Source of the DNA: Pithys albifrons albifrons
Lineage: Eukaryota; Chordata; Aves; Passeriformes; Thamnophilidae
Assembly: GCF_047495875.1 (NCBI RefSeq)
Contig: NC_092497.1
Location: 71,852,134-71,916,133, forward strand
Direction: 5' to 3'
DNA: 64,000 nt
A program made the translations under genes and the position numbers. This document shows positions 37,441 to 49,777 of the stretch, in pieces. The notes beneath the pieces are model-generated. The model had not been told where the DNA came from and ran no database searches. It was given only the letters and a program-made list of their open reading frames with translations. Numbering within the stretch: the first letter of the stretch is position 1; every line of letters starts with the position of its first letter.

Positions 37441-40255
37441 GAAGTTTCTAGGGCTGAAATACAGAAAATATTCCCCCAAATCAAAATTGCGTTTCTGTAA
37501 ACATTTGAATTAATTCACATGAGTAGTCCCCACCGAAACAGATGCAGCCAACACTTGCAAATAAACTAATATACTGAAGCTTGTATTAGTATCTTAGTAA
37601 CGACTGGTGTTATTTCTGAGGACAAAATATGACATTGCCTAAAACTGAAAACAACCCACTCTCAATACCTATGCCTTTGCTTCAAGAATGCAAAATTTCC
37701 TGACTCTCACAAGATTATTTTTGCAACATGAATATTTAACCATATCTACAGTTTCTCTCCACTGTTTAATTTCTCAACCCTTAATATCTTTGTAAGCCAA
37801 TGATTTCCAAAAACACCTCAGTAACAAAAGTGTCTCAGTTTAACATTCATGCTTACTGCCAAAGAGGATCACTACCTGTCTTGCTGCTTCTTCATCCAGC
37901 AGCAGTTCATCTCACCACATACCAAGCAGTCTCATAATCACCTAAGCTTTTGCATCTGAAGGCAAAACATTTTTCCCTTCATAGTAATACCTGATTACAA
38001 TAGGCAAAATACAGCAACTAAATGGTCCCACACTACAGTAGATGCTGACATCCATAGAGCACAGTCATGCTCCAAGGAAGTCTGATTATCTTCAGCTGCT
38101 GTTTCTCTCTGAGCACATATAAGGAAGGAAACACCTTTGATTGTGCAGTATTTACCCATTTGCAACTACTAAATTATCACCTCATCACAGCAGTACTATG
38201 CCTAACAATATCAGAAGTGGCAGGCATGGTTTTAAGAGCAGCATTTACTCCTGAACTAAAAGTAAACTATAGCAGAAAAAATGGATTAAATTATCCAGGA
38301 AAAAGTAAAGATTCTAAGAATATGAGTGGTTGCAAACTCATAAGGCCCAGTCTGCAATGACATGATCACTACTAACCCTGTTCTGCATCACTAAAGATCT
38401 TAACAGAGTCACAGTCTCACAAAAAAACCTCCAAATCTATATTCTGGATTTTTCCCCTTGGTAACTACATGAAAAAGGCACATGGAGCTCTATCTCACTA
38501 CTGTTATTTCTGAGTTTAAATATCACCTGAAAAGGCTCTGACTTTGGCCCTGAGCCCTGGCAGAAAGCAGGCTTTTTCACCTAACGAGGGTCTGGAGGTT
38601 TTATGAGGCCAGGAGGTTTTTAAAATGTTCTTTCACTTTTGTAACAGTCGAATTAATAGATCATGGGCCAGATTCAAAGTGGCATTTGATGGATTATATT
38701 AAAAAGGTACACATATTCCAACTTTAAGATTGCTTTAGGACATGCAACCACTTAATTAATTAGAAAAGCATGGTCTATATGATCACTACTATGTTTTAAT
38801 TGTTCTGTAAAGGCCTTCCTAAGGAGCTGGCCTTTTTTCCCAAAGGCAAAATACATGCTAGTGTACTCTGCTCTTAGTAACGGCAACTCCTTACCCCTGA
38901 GCTGTCGCATTTTGCTAGCATCTGCTTCTGCTCAGTTTGCAATTCAATAGGTTTTGACATGTCAAAAGGCTGCTACTATTATTAATGCAGTGACATATAC
39001 AGGCAGAAAGGGAAAAAAACAATACACACCAGGTGCAAAATAATCACACCAGAAGAAGAAACTCATCCAAAAGACACACATGACACTCTCTAAAAAATCC
39101 ACTAAACCACTGTCATGCATGGCAGACTCAAAGAATTGCTGTTCAGTTCACTGCAACTGGAGATACACTGAGAACATTTGTTAACACCTGAACAGGTGTG
39201 TATGATCTATCTTTCTACTGCAGCAACTTCACCAAGAGCCATGTACCATTTTTTCTTCCATACCCAGTTCAGCAAAACCAGTAATAATTAAACAAGAAGT
39301 ATCTGAGAATCCCTTCTGCAATGGCTTCACAGCTCAAAAGGGGCAGCTCCAACCATGGAAAATGCCTCACTCAGATTCAAAATTCTTTATTTCCCCATCT
39401 CACACACCAGTTTGCAGTTCACATAAATGTTACAACAACTTCTCATATTTTATGGATCAGACTGGCAGCAAAATCAAGGTCAAGTCCTTTTTTTTATCAT
39501 GTTGCTGCACTGTTCCACATAGGAAGCAAACAGCTGGAGTTTTCTCTAACTAAAATGTCCTATAACTGAATCTAAAAGTAAAATCTTTGGAGTTTGGAAG
39601 TGGACTGTGATGCTGATGCCTCAATCAAAACATAAATCTGCATGCTTTCGCTCTGTACCTTACTTTGCATGCTTCATACCAAAGCCAGCAAAATAGTTTT
39701 TCAGCCTTTCTGCAAGATTTCTGGGTATACCTGTTGCTCTCCACTGGCTTTGGAAGCTGATACAATGCAAAAAAAGGCCACACGCTCTTTTGAACATGAG
39801 GTCTACCATTATTACTGAAGTCCAACATACTTAAACCACAGATGTATTTGAAAAGCAATACTTAACACAGCAGCATGAAGAAAAATGGACACTTGTTTCA
39901 CTTGCCAACAGCTCAAAGTCAACCAAAAAGCAAAGTTAAAATAAATATGTCAGTGGAGCACACTACAGTGTATGCCAAACAGACCACAGAGAAATGACCT
40001 TATGTGCTCTTAGTCTTTAAGTCACACATAGAAAAGCTATTAAACAAGGGCAGAAAGTTTATCATTAAGCAAGGGTGTGATTCCCTTTATTTCCCACTGA
40101 AATTTACAAAGGCATTTGAAGCTCAGAACAGGACAGATTACAGCACATCAGAGGACAAAGTCTGGCTTTCTGAAATGCCCTGAACACCATGATAACCTGT
40201 CTTGATTTTGAAAGGTGAATCTCAAGGGACAGCTCACAGAGTAGATTAGCCCTTG
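37441..40255. other. MLLT3: MLLT3 intron, unique sequence between pol fragment and LTR
   Basis: No retroviral coding sequence was recognised here, so the LTR at 40260 need not belong to the pol fragment. Confidence 0.4.
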
Positions 40256-40259
40256 GCAG

Positions 40260-40840
40260 TGTGGTAGTTTTGGCCTAGTAGGCCCTAGTTTAATAGCCAC
40301 TGAAGTGCTACGTGGATTAGGAGGGACAGGTTATCACCTGACTTAAGCAACCAAAGAGATATTTTGTATCATCTGATGTCAAAACCAGTACCAAAGCAGG
40401 TGTAGAAGTGCCCAGTCCAGTTTTTCCTTCCTGGCTGGGTGCTGAGTGGACATGCTATCACTGTGCTAAGAGCGACAGCACTGCTGCTGCTTCACAGCTG
40501 TTTTGGTTCGGCAAGTAAACATCTTTATTGCTGGTTTTCTGCTCTCCTGCTAGGTGTTTCTTGGGGAGAGTTTTCTGGGGTGTTTTTGTGGGTCTGGGTA
40601 GTGTAAACTGCATTACTGGGTGGGCAACTCGGTGTGGAGTTATTCTTGTTTCTTCTTACCTTTGTATGTATGTATTATATTGCATTTGGCTTTTAATTTT
40701 CCATCTTCTGTGTAAAAATATAAAAATCTTGCCATTTTAACTTTTAGTTTTGGAGTTTTTTCCTCCCTTTTCTTGGCGGGGGCAAGAGCTTTGTTGTGTG
40801 GCTGAATACTTGCATTTTGCCAAGGTTTCAAACCAAAACA
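40260..40840. mobile_element. Probable solo LTR with 4-bp target-site duplication
   Basis: This 581-bp element starts TGTGGTAGTTTTGG and ends CCAAAACA, whose complement TGTTTTGG matches the start as an imperfect terminal inverted repeat. GCAG flanks both sides (40256-40259 and 40841-40844). No gag, pol or primer-binding site adjoins, as expected after LTR-LTR recombination. The start style resembles avian ERVL LTRs, but ERVL usually makes 5-bp duplications, so the class is open. Orientation was not fixed. Confidence 0.6.
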
Positions 40841-40844
40841 GCAG

Positions 40845-43800
40845 ACATGCTCCATCACATGGAGAAAAATAATGCACCTCTCTCAGAGCGTGCTAAACCA
40901 CCACTCCCTCTACTTCGTGAGGACAAAGGCCACTATTTCATGTCTGAATGCCCAAAAACTAGGTAAAGCACAATGCCAGTGCTGAGAAGGGTTGAGCACA
41001 CTCTGCTTTTCTATCTGAAATTCAAGTTGGTTAATTGATAATGATACATTCCATCCCAATTAACTGTACGTGGGCCTCACCCACAAAAATCAGAGGAATC
41101 ACACCATTGCCATACTGTAGCACCTACCCAGCAAAACAGTACCTCTGTTTAATGATGCTTGTAAGAGTCCTTTACCATGAGGACTTCTCAGAATGTCATC
41201 CTAATTTTAAAATCCCAAACTCAGCCTTTGTAGGTTTTAACTGATGATACCTCTAACTCTGAAAACTATCTCAGGTATGATCAGCAACAGTAAAGACACT
41301 TGGTTTTGCATGAAGTTCTAAACCCTACATTGCACTTTTCATTACAAATTTATCATGTCTGATATGCAAAGTTATGCATATGAGCTAATACCAATAAAGA
41401 GAACCTTCACCATTTCAGGACATGTATGTCTGAGAATGAGGCCATCCCTTGCTCCATGAAGTGAAGAAACTACAAAATTCTTAGGAAAGTTATTCATAAT
41501 TTCATTACAACAATTCAAACAGTGTTAGGTTTGAACTAAAAGTAACTCACACTAGAAAAGAAAGCACTTGACTCAAAGTTTGTATTTTTGTAGTATCTTA
41601 ATTTTCTTTTAGGTATTGATTTGTAACATGATTTATTATATCTAACCCAAATTTGCTCAACTGCATATTGTGAGTTTGCTTTTCTAAAGACATTGTAGGA
41701 ATAAATCTGGATACTCTACTACTGAATACACTCCCATATAATGATACATTCTTTGTTCATCTATGCTACAATATTCACCACTATCACTGTACCAGAGTAA
41801 GAAATAACATTTTAGTGAATTTTCAGATTACCATTATGCCAGGATTACCATTGTGCCACTGAAGAAGCATCTTCCCAACTTCAGTCAACTACATGGGTTA
41901 GTATCATGAAGCCTTAACAGATCTGAAGTAACTTTCTGGATAGCAAAAGCTATACAAAAATTATCACACACTCACATCTGTTTTCCTCTATGTAATGTTG
42001 CAGCTTCTCACTTGGTTTTTATCTTAATATGTTTATATTTATAGGATATATCTTCCATGGATCCAGCTGTAAAATAAACTCCTTTTCCTGAAATGCTTAG
42101 AAACTTACCAAGACACAGAAAAAAGTTCAGTCTATTTTTTCCAGTATACAGAATTACCTCTACTACACTGCTTGGCTGTCTTCTGTTATGTTCCCTGCTT
42201 AAAATTAATACAACATAGAAGGAACAACTCTGTGAAATTCTGCAGACACTCATTAACCAGGATGTCTGGGTCTTTCTCCCACAGCACTAATAACGATGTG
42301 AATCCACAGGCATCAAAGGGAATTACTATGTGTTTTCTGGATAGTTCTTCTTAAGTTGACTTTCTAAATTGCATCCCATCACTGACTGGTGTCATACTCA
42401 ACCTGATTTATGAAGGAGCACAGTCCAAAAGTGGCAGACATCTTTTTCCCCCTTTCAGATGGGGACTATACTGGCCCTACCATGTGTGTTCCATGATCCA
42501 GGATGTCAGTGTTAAAATACAGGAGAGCCAGACCTGCTGGACTCGCTTATCTTGGAGCAGACTCCAGTAGTTTACACCTTCAGTAACAGTTGCTTGCAGA
42601 CTTAGAAAACACTGAACCTGCTTTTTATCTTTAGTACAGAATTAAGGAACTCCTCAGGTCCTACAGGTCAACTGCAGACAGATGAAGAACAGCAGTGGAA
42701 GTGGATTTGTGCCAGCCTGGGAAAAACACAAAGGCATACCCACGATGATGCTGCTAGTGGGCAAGAGGTTCCAAGAAAATAAAGAGGGAAAAACATAGCA
42801 ATTAAAAGGGATCCATTTTAGCACCATCCATATTGTTCATGTATCATTTGCAAGTTGCTCTGCAGCACACATCTCTGTAGAGCCTGCATTTGTAAAATTT
42901 CAGTTACATTCCAGTTGTTCCTCTCAATTCCTCTGTCTTTGAAAAAAAACGGAGAATTGTTGCTGCAAGTAAAAGTATATGTGCCACTACATGGCACCTT
43001 TTTGAATAAACAGGAAAGACAAAAATCTATTCTAAATAGCCAGCTATACTGAGGATAGGTAGCAAGTAACATAAATTAAAAAACAAGATTCCACTTCTTT
43101 TGAAGACATGAAAAAATAATTCACACTTAGGGTGGCAAGTGTGTACATTTTTAGGTTTAAAGACCAAGTGGTTAAGTTCTAAGCCATCATGAGAATGCCA
43201 CTCCAGTCACAGCATATCACCAGTGCCATGCTGTAAAGCACAGCCCATCCTATTCCATACCTTCTGAATTTTACAGCCTTTGCATGCCCTCAGCAGCCAG
43301 TCACTAAAAGGTCTCTTCCAACGTAAATTACCTTCTCCCTTGTGGGTAGTTTCTATGAAGTAAAAACAAAATGCTGACATATCCCCATGGCAGGGCATTT
43401 ATTGTCTGTTCCAGAGAGGGCAATCAAGGTTATACAGCTGACCACAGACGTATACAGTAATAGAGGCACATACAAGAAAACAGAAAAATGAGAGAATTGA
43501 ACAGGGAGGGCTGGGAAGAATTCCTCTCTATCATGTGCACTACCTCCATCCACAAGCACAAATAATGCCACCAAACAAGGCTTCTCCTACCACACCTCTC
43601 CCTCTCTACTTATGTGTCTATAAAAGACACTTCTGAAAACCAAAGTTTACTAGGAGAATGATCAAATAATTAAAAGCAAATCATGCTTGAAATAAATGAG
43701 TACCCACATATTTTCAGAAAAGCACATTTGCATAAAAACAGTCTTTCTTCTTGGTAAGCCTGCTACTTAAGATAGATTCTCCTCATCAGAGTGTGATTCT

Positions 43801-44254
43801 AGGAACATCTCCTCCTACACAAAACTGCCATAGTTCAAAGAACTGCCTCTTTTAGGAAAAAATAGTAAGTAACTCTAATATAACTGCAACCCTTTCCTGG
43901 ATTTACTGAATTCTCAAACATCACAAAACAAAGATTAAGAGTGTGAAATACAGGCATTTAAATCCATTCCTTTTCTCTCAAAAGAAGCATGAAATTCAAA
44001 AGCAAATCAAAAGAGCATTGTTTATAACTATCTCTGATAATCTCATTTTTCGTAATATTGACATCTATAGGTTGACCTGATAAGGTAATAGAATTCAACT
44101 ACAGCATCAAGTTTGAACATCTCAATCAACATCCTTCAGTTTGGACAATCTAACAGCAGACAGGAGAAAGGAAAGGGAAAACACAAATATGGTGCACAAT
44201 GCCACAGACAGGTAATATTCAACACAAGTTAAGCAAAACCAAACAACTACTTAC
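40845..44254. other. MLLT3: MLLT3 intron, unique sequence
   Basis: No exon or clear repeat was recognised. The large linker exon follows at 44255. Confidence 0.5.
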
Positions 44255-44863
44255 TCCAGCTTTGGAGGACGTGTTTTCCTCCATGTCAGAATCACTGGGA
44301 TCTACAATATCATCAAAAGGTGGCAGAGTAGGCGTCTTCCCTTCCAGTGTATCATTTTCAATTTTGACTCTCCCCACCTTGAGTTGAGATTTATCCTTTG
44401 TCTGTTTTTTGTCGGCTGAACAAGTAAGAATCAGTGGTGGGGCACTAGAAAAACTTTTAAATAATGAATCTGAGCTGTATTTTTTTCTTTTTTTAGCAAC
44501 AGGTTCGTCAGAGTCCAGAACAGAGGGCCTTTTTGAGAGCGTCTTCTTTTCTGGCTGCTGTCCACATGTTATGGTAAGGATGGGGGTGTTTTCAGATTTT
44601 GGCTCCTTGGACATGGGTTTGGGTTCCTTGAAGGCTGTCTTAGGAACTATTTTTTCATCTTTCAGTGGTTTGTTTTCTTTGGGTTTCTTAGAGGATTCTT
44701 TGGAAGATTTGTTATGTTCCCTGGAACGTTCTTTGAAGGCACTTTTATGTTCTTTTGAGTCTTTAAAAGTTTTTTCTTTGTGCTCCTTTGACAATTTGTG
44801 GGTCTTTGAGAAACTGTTACTGCTGCTGCTGCTGCTATTTGTGTTCAGAATCCTAGCTGGGTC
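44255..44863 (-). CDS. MLLT3: MLLT3 large linker exon (Ser run, Lys/Ser-rich region, NLS)
   Basis: This 609-bp exon encodes 203 residues, from DPARILN to SSKAG. The acceptor is TTTTTGCAG/GAC and the donor GGA/GTAAGT. In order it carries a short serine run (about 6 Ser encoded by AGC/AGT repeats near 44826-44845) and a Lys/Ser/Glu-rich stretch (HKLSKEHKEK, NKSSKESSKKPKENKPLK). A basic cluster AKKRKK follows, matching the nuclear localisation signal position of AF9. After it come FKSFSSAPPLILTCSADKKQ and the acidic FDDIVDPSDSDMEEN. This is the intrinsically disordered linker between YEATS and AHD. The serine run is much shorter than the roughly 42-residue tract I recall in human AF9; the rest aligns with few gaps. 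It is the largest exon of the gene in this window and the clearest single identifier. Confidence 0.95.
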
Positions 44864-47800
44864 CTGCAAAAAGCAGATGCAAAATTTTATTTAAAAAAAA
44901 CCCCAAAGAACCCTTAAAGACTCAAAAGGCAGACTCAATATGGACATAGGATTCAAAGTCAAAACTTGGAACTGTAGGTGAAAAACCAAAACCAGAAGTA
45001 CCTATATAGAAATAGACAGAAACCTCAACATTTTGGTCAAAGTATCTGTTACAAACTGGTTGAACATGAATAGTCACCGCTACTTGTCAACATCTGCAAG
45101 ACAAGTTACTTGTGACCTTACTCATTATACATGTTTTTTTAAGAAACATTGTAAGATGAACTTAAAGACAGGTTATGAAATGGTTACCATCACCATTAGC
45201 CATCAGAAATAAAAATCATAAGTAAAGATGAAAATATGAACCATAGATGCCAACAGAACTACTACACAATCAGAGTAAAACATGTGCTCCTGATGATATT
45301 TCATCCAAAATCTGACTACTAAGATCCTTTCTCCAGCTTTTGCCAGATCTTTTTCCTTATACACAATAACTACTCTGAGTCCAGCCCAGCTATGGAAGAT
45401 TTGACTGGACAAACAATAGTTTAATGTCTTTTTACAGAAAACATGCTTTACTAAAAAAGCTTCCTTTTTATATATATTGCTGGTGTTTCTGCTGAGTGTT
45501 TGATAACATTTTTTTACATTCAACTGTTGTAGGTGAGAAGTGTTTCTGAGAAGGTGATGACTCTGAAGTACTATAAGACAGGCAAAAACATAAAATGCAG
45601 AGTAGTATCAGTCCTCAGTTAAATCTGAAAAGTTGAAATGGCAAGGAAAGTGGTGATCTGCAGCTAGAACTGGCAATAAAGGAGCTGACAAGAAAGGAAC
45701 CAGCAATAAAGGAATTTTCAAAACACAAAATTAGTTCCAGCACTGCACACTTGCACTGAAACTGCTCCCCGTGGGCTCTCAGTATCACAAAAACACCCAG
45801 AAGACTGCACTGTTCTACACACCTGCAGCACTCTTTACAAGGTAAGTTTCTTTTTTATACTACTTCAAATCTGCAAAGCGTTATTTTAATTTACAGGAAC
45901 CTACGGTCAAGAAGTTTATGTTGCTTACTTTCTTCCAAGCTGATTATAAGCAATTCTACCTATATGTTGCCTAGCATGTGAGAAACTTTTAGAAACACCT
46001 CAATGTGTATTGCATGTACCCATTGATTTACTTTTCCTTTACCTAGAATGGATGTGTATGTAAGTATGGTACATCTGGCTATCTAACATTGCCACAAATT
46101 AACAAAACTGCAGAGGAGAAAACATATTTAGCTTACCATGCCCCTTAACCACCCTTTTAGACACAACATAGATGGAACAGCAGTAGAGCAGCAGAACAAC
46201 AAAGGACCAAAGCAGGATATGGCCAGCCTCACCCTCCAGAGGGGCTGACTAATTTTAAAATAATGCACTCTGTAGAACTGCTCTGAAAAAAAAAAAACTG
46301 TGCAAGAAAACAAAGGAGAATTAACCTGTTTAATGGAAGTTGCATCAATCAGAGAAGTTAAGAGAGACTATATCCACTGATCTGCTCCATGTTGGTAGAT
46401 AACTACTCATACTTGTCCAATCAGGATGTGTTAAGCCAGTATATAATGCTGTAGGACCTGAAGAGTTTACACATAAAACATGTGCAAAAATTGCAGTATC
46501 TCCCTTCTCTGTTGCAATAGGTGAGAGCAATTAAGTAAAAATAATTACTTTGAAATGTTCTTCCCTTTTCAATATCTTATTTAGTGACACACTGAGTTTT
46601 CACACAATGCTGCCCAAATTATTCAACTGTGCTTTTTCTTCAGACACTTCTTCAGTACTGTAAATGTATTTATGAGTCAGACCTGGGAATCAAACAATGT
46701 AACTATATAAAATTATATAATATATATGCCTCAACATTAACAATGAGCAGAAGCCTCAACAATGAGCAATACTAGAATGACACCTGACTATCTGAACATA
46801 AATCACTTCTTCATTTCCCAGAGTGATAACTAAAAAACAAAAATAAAAAAAATACTAATCAGTCCTTAAGATGTTTTATTTTAGTCATAATTCCTTTTCT
46901 GGTGTTTTTCTTCAAAATTATTTTTAAAAAAGGTGCCTATTTTGTTTGATGCCATATGTTTGACATATGAACTAGTTATTAATGCTTTTAGCTTCACATC
47001 TTGCTCTATCATACCAGAACTGTAAGTGTTGCCCTGGGGAGGAATAAAACACATGCCTTACTAAACTAGGTGGAGTTCTTATTTTTCTTACTGGTCTCCT
47101 TACCATGTTATTTTAAACTGCTTCAAATCAGAGTCTCATTTTAGAGGTTTGCTGTGAAAAAGGTCCTGGGGCACAGTAGTATTAAAATCAATAGGAACCT
47201 GAGATCTATCTTGTCTTCTCAAATATGAAACAGGACTTCTTTCCACTTCTACAGTGAAAGATGATGTTTACATAGAAACCATATTTGACATACTTATGAT
47301 ATAGACATATTTATATACCATTCTTACATGGTCTGTTAGAATCACTCTTTCATTAAGACAGCCAACCCATTGCTTTTATATCTGCATTCATTCTCTAAGT
47401 AAAAAAAGTATCTTTTCTTACTTCCTAAGTTTCTGTAACTATCCAAACAGAGGCCAACAAAGACACAAAGAAAATAGCAAGAGAAACATAAAATTGTAAG
47501 ACAGGAAAAAAATCAAATTATACTCACTGGTAAATTATATTAAACCGATTGATGAATGTGGAAGGCTGGTGGGGATGAAAAGCAGCTAATTGTTTGTATC
47601 ATGTACAGCATAGATCTTGCTGAAAATCAGAACATACTTTCAAACCATTTTCTTATTTATCAAAATCTAACAGTGTTTAAATATTTCTTCTCTTTCCCAT
47701 CTTAAGAAGTGTTGCAAGAAATAAGAGTAAGTTACATATTTCTACTAAGAGGGAGAAATAAGACAGTCTTTTCTCGAGTTCATGTGAAAAATTGAGATTG

Positions 47801-49657
47801 TGGGGTTTTAGCAGGCAATGTATTTGCACACCACAGATATTTACATATTCATCTAATATTGAAGCAACACAAAGAAATATTAGACTATTATATATTGTGT
47901 AACAAACACCATGATAATAATATAGAGGATCATAGGCATGTTAAAATACCAGCATATGCTTTCTGTTCTTAAGCTCAGTAACACTAAGTACATACAGTAC
48001 TTCAAGATACATAGTATTGTTCTATGAAATGGCTATACATAGCTTTAAAAACAAGTATTTTAGAGAGCATGATAAAAATCCAAAGTCTTACCAGCTTAAA
48101 GTCTTACCAGAAAAACTGTGCTACTGTGACTGTTGTACTCAACTTCTGCTCAGATTTTGGCCAACACATCTTGTGCTAAGGCCTGAGATGCATTCTGGGA
48201 GCAGAGAGAGCATATTGTAGGCAGGACAGGTGGCCAGAAAGAGCTAAAGGGCCATTATGCTGCCATGATCATCTGGAAATTGTTGACTTCTGCAGCCATC
48301 ATCTTTAGTAGTTTCATCAGAATCTGCTAATTTATAGAAATTACATAAACCAAACCTCCAATCTAGAAGACATAAAACATCAGTTTACCAAAAAACACCC
48401 CAGCTTTTGAGGTTGATTCATTACCTACTGTACTGCTCAAACGTTCATGCTTCCCACTGGGTTACAGGGGATGCCTGCACTGTGATAGATGCAGAAGGAC
48501 AAGCACTCTCAAGCTAGGTAACAGATTTTATTTTTTTATGGATCCCAAGTGCATGGATCCTGAGATGTGATGCACCTCTAACCCCCTAACTGCCTGCTAT
48601 GAAGCTCTCTGCAGGTGTTTTGGTTCCTTCAGCAAAAATGAAAGATTTCAAACATTTGTTTATATGGATGAATGCAGCAAACATGCACTTCACTTTGCTT
48701 CACCCTAGTGACAGCCCACACTTGTCAATTTTCTACACCAGACTGAAGTTCACCATCCAAAGATGGTTTGGAAAATGATATCCCAGGTTAGCATTTGCTT
48801 ACAAAAAAACCACAGAGATACAAGATTTGGCCAGAGAGTGAACATCAAAGTTATTAACAAAAATGGGTATTGCCCCTTGCAGTACGTGCATTGCAAGATT
48901 AAGTAATCTATTTCAAATCAACCAGATGCAAAGAAAATAAAACCCAAACAATTGACCATAATGGAAAAAAGGTCTGTATGTTAATTCACTTACAAAGAAA
49001 GTTCTTGTGTTGCATTCTTTACTTCCATAAACAACAACATATTCTTTATTTTCCCATACAATCAATTAATTTTGTCAGACTGAAGAAACTATATGCTGTT
49101 TCAGAAATGCACGTCTGTATTACTAAAAAGATTTCTTGGACTTTACCACGTTCTAGGCTGGGGATTCAATTTGATGTCCTAGAGACTGATGACACACTGC
49201 TCTTTGAAAAATCTAGTAAAGAACTAACCCCTGAAATTTTAAAAAAATTAATAATCCTAAAGAACACAACTTCAGGTTTCACTCTACAAAATTATCTTTA
49301 AAAATGCTTAATAAATGAGATTATTATTTATTACTATTATCTCGTATTCTTTACATTTCTGCAGATCACACTTCATTACCAGAATCCCCTAATACTACAA
49401 CAGACCATTACAATTTCTTCTGCAAAATTAGGGAAACAATCATACAAGTACAAAAACCAGAGAACCTTCACTGGCACTGGTTCCACAGCCATCCTTGTCC
49501 TGCAGTATTTTCTTAAGGCAAACAGCAAAGAAATGTCAAGACATGCTATCATTGGAAAGATTGCAGAAATAACTAGAAATCTTATTTTTTTACTCTCAAG
49601 GTAATTCCCAAGAAAAGCACCACTGGCTCAAGTGTCTTCTAGCAAAATAAATCTCAC
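44864..49657. other. MLLT3: MLLT3 4.8-kb intron, unique sequence
   Basis: No exon or mobile element was recognised between the ENL-like exon and the linker exon. Confidence 0.6.
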
Positions 49658-49777
49658 CTTTGGCCCATGAGATGACTTCTTCTTCACTTCAGAAAAAGAC
49701 AGTGAGTTACTAGGAAGGCTGGGGAGATGAAGGCTCTGTCCTGAAGAGAATGATGTGCCATCTGACATTACCATGAT
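49658..49777 (-). CDS. MLLT3: MLLT3 exon, ENL-like segment before the serine linker
   Basis: This 120-bp exon of 40 codons is phase 0 at both ends. It starts IMVMSDGTSF and ends EVKKKSSHGPK. The acceptor reads ACAACAG/AT, with a modest pyrimidine tract, and the donor reads AAAG/GTGAGA. In ENL (MLLT1) the YEATS domain is followed by a segment starting VMVMPEG and ending SHGSKD, so both ends match this exon and the next one begins with D. Human AF9, as I recall it, goes straight from the YEATS end (LLKAGG) to DPNRS without this segment. The exon therefore looks like an ancestral segment kept here. Because both boundaries are phase 0, skipping it would leave the frame intact, so it could be a cassette exon. 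Expression is not shown by the sequence. Confidence 0.85.

Larger units (their letters stand above)
16682..49777 (-). other. MLLT3: MLLT3 (AF9) gene, 3' part: eight exons, AHD and linker
   Basis: The eight exons listed below share one reading frame: 120+609+79+145+100+72+72+132 bp = 1329 bp, or 443 codons with the stop. Each internal boundary has a GT donor and AG acceptor on the minus strand. AF9 reads acylated histone H3 lysines through its N-terminal YEATS domain. Through its C-terminal AHD it recruits AF4/AFF4 (super elongation complex), DOT1L, BCOR or CBX8 in the nucleus. The AHD end (ETSGTS), the FDDIVDP acidic stretch and PLRSIMKDLHSDDNE identify MLLT3 rather than its paralogue MLLT1/ENL. 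The YEATS domain is not visible here and should lie upstream, beyond 64000. Order in transcription runs from high to low coordinates. The identification rests on recalled family sequence; the frame and splice sites are read directly. Confidence 0.95.

Noticed and set aside
44409..44894. 161-codon plus-strand ORF rich in Leu/Phe/Ser
   Set aside because: Shadow of the MLLT3 linker exon on the opposite strand; the Lys/Glu/Ser-rich codons read antisense as Phe/Leu/Ser.
16682..49777. Assignment of the gene to MLLT1 (ENL) because of the ENL-like exon
   Set aside because: The AHD end, the FDDIVDP region and the whole linker follow AF9; only the one exon recalls ENL.
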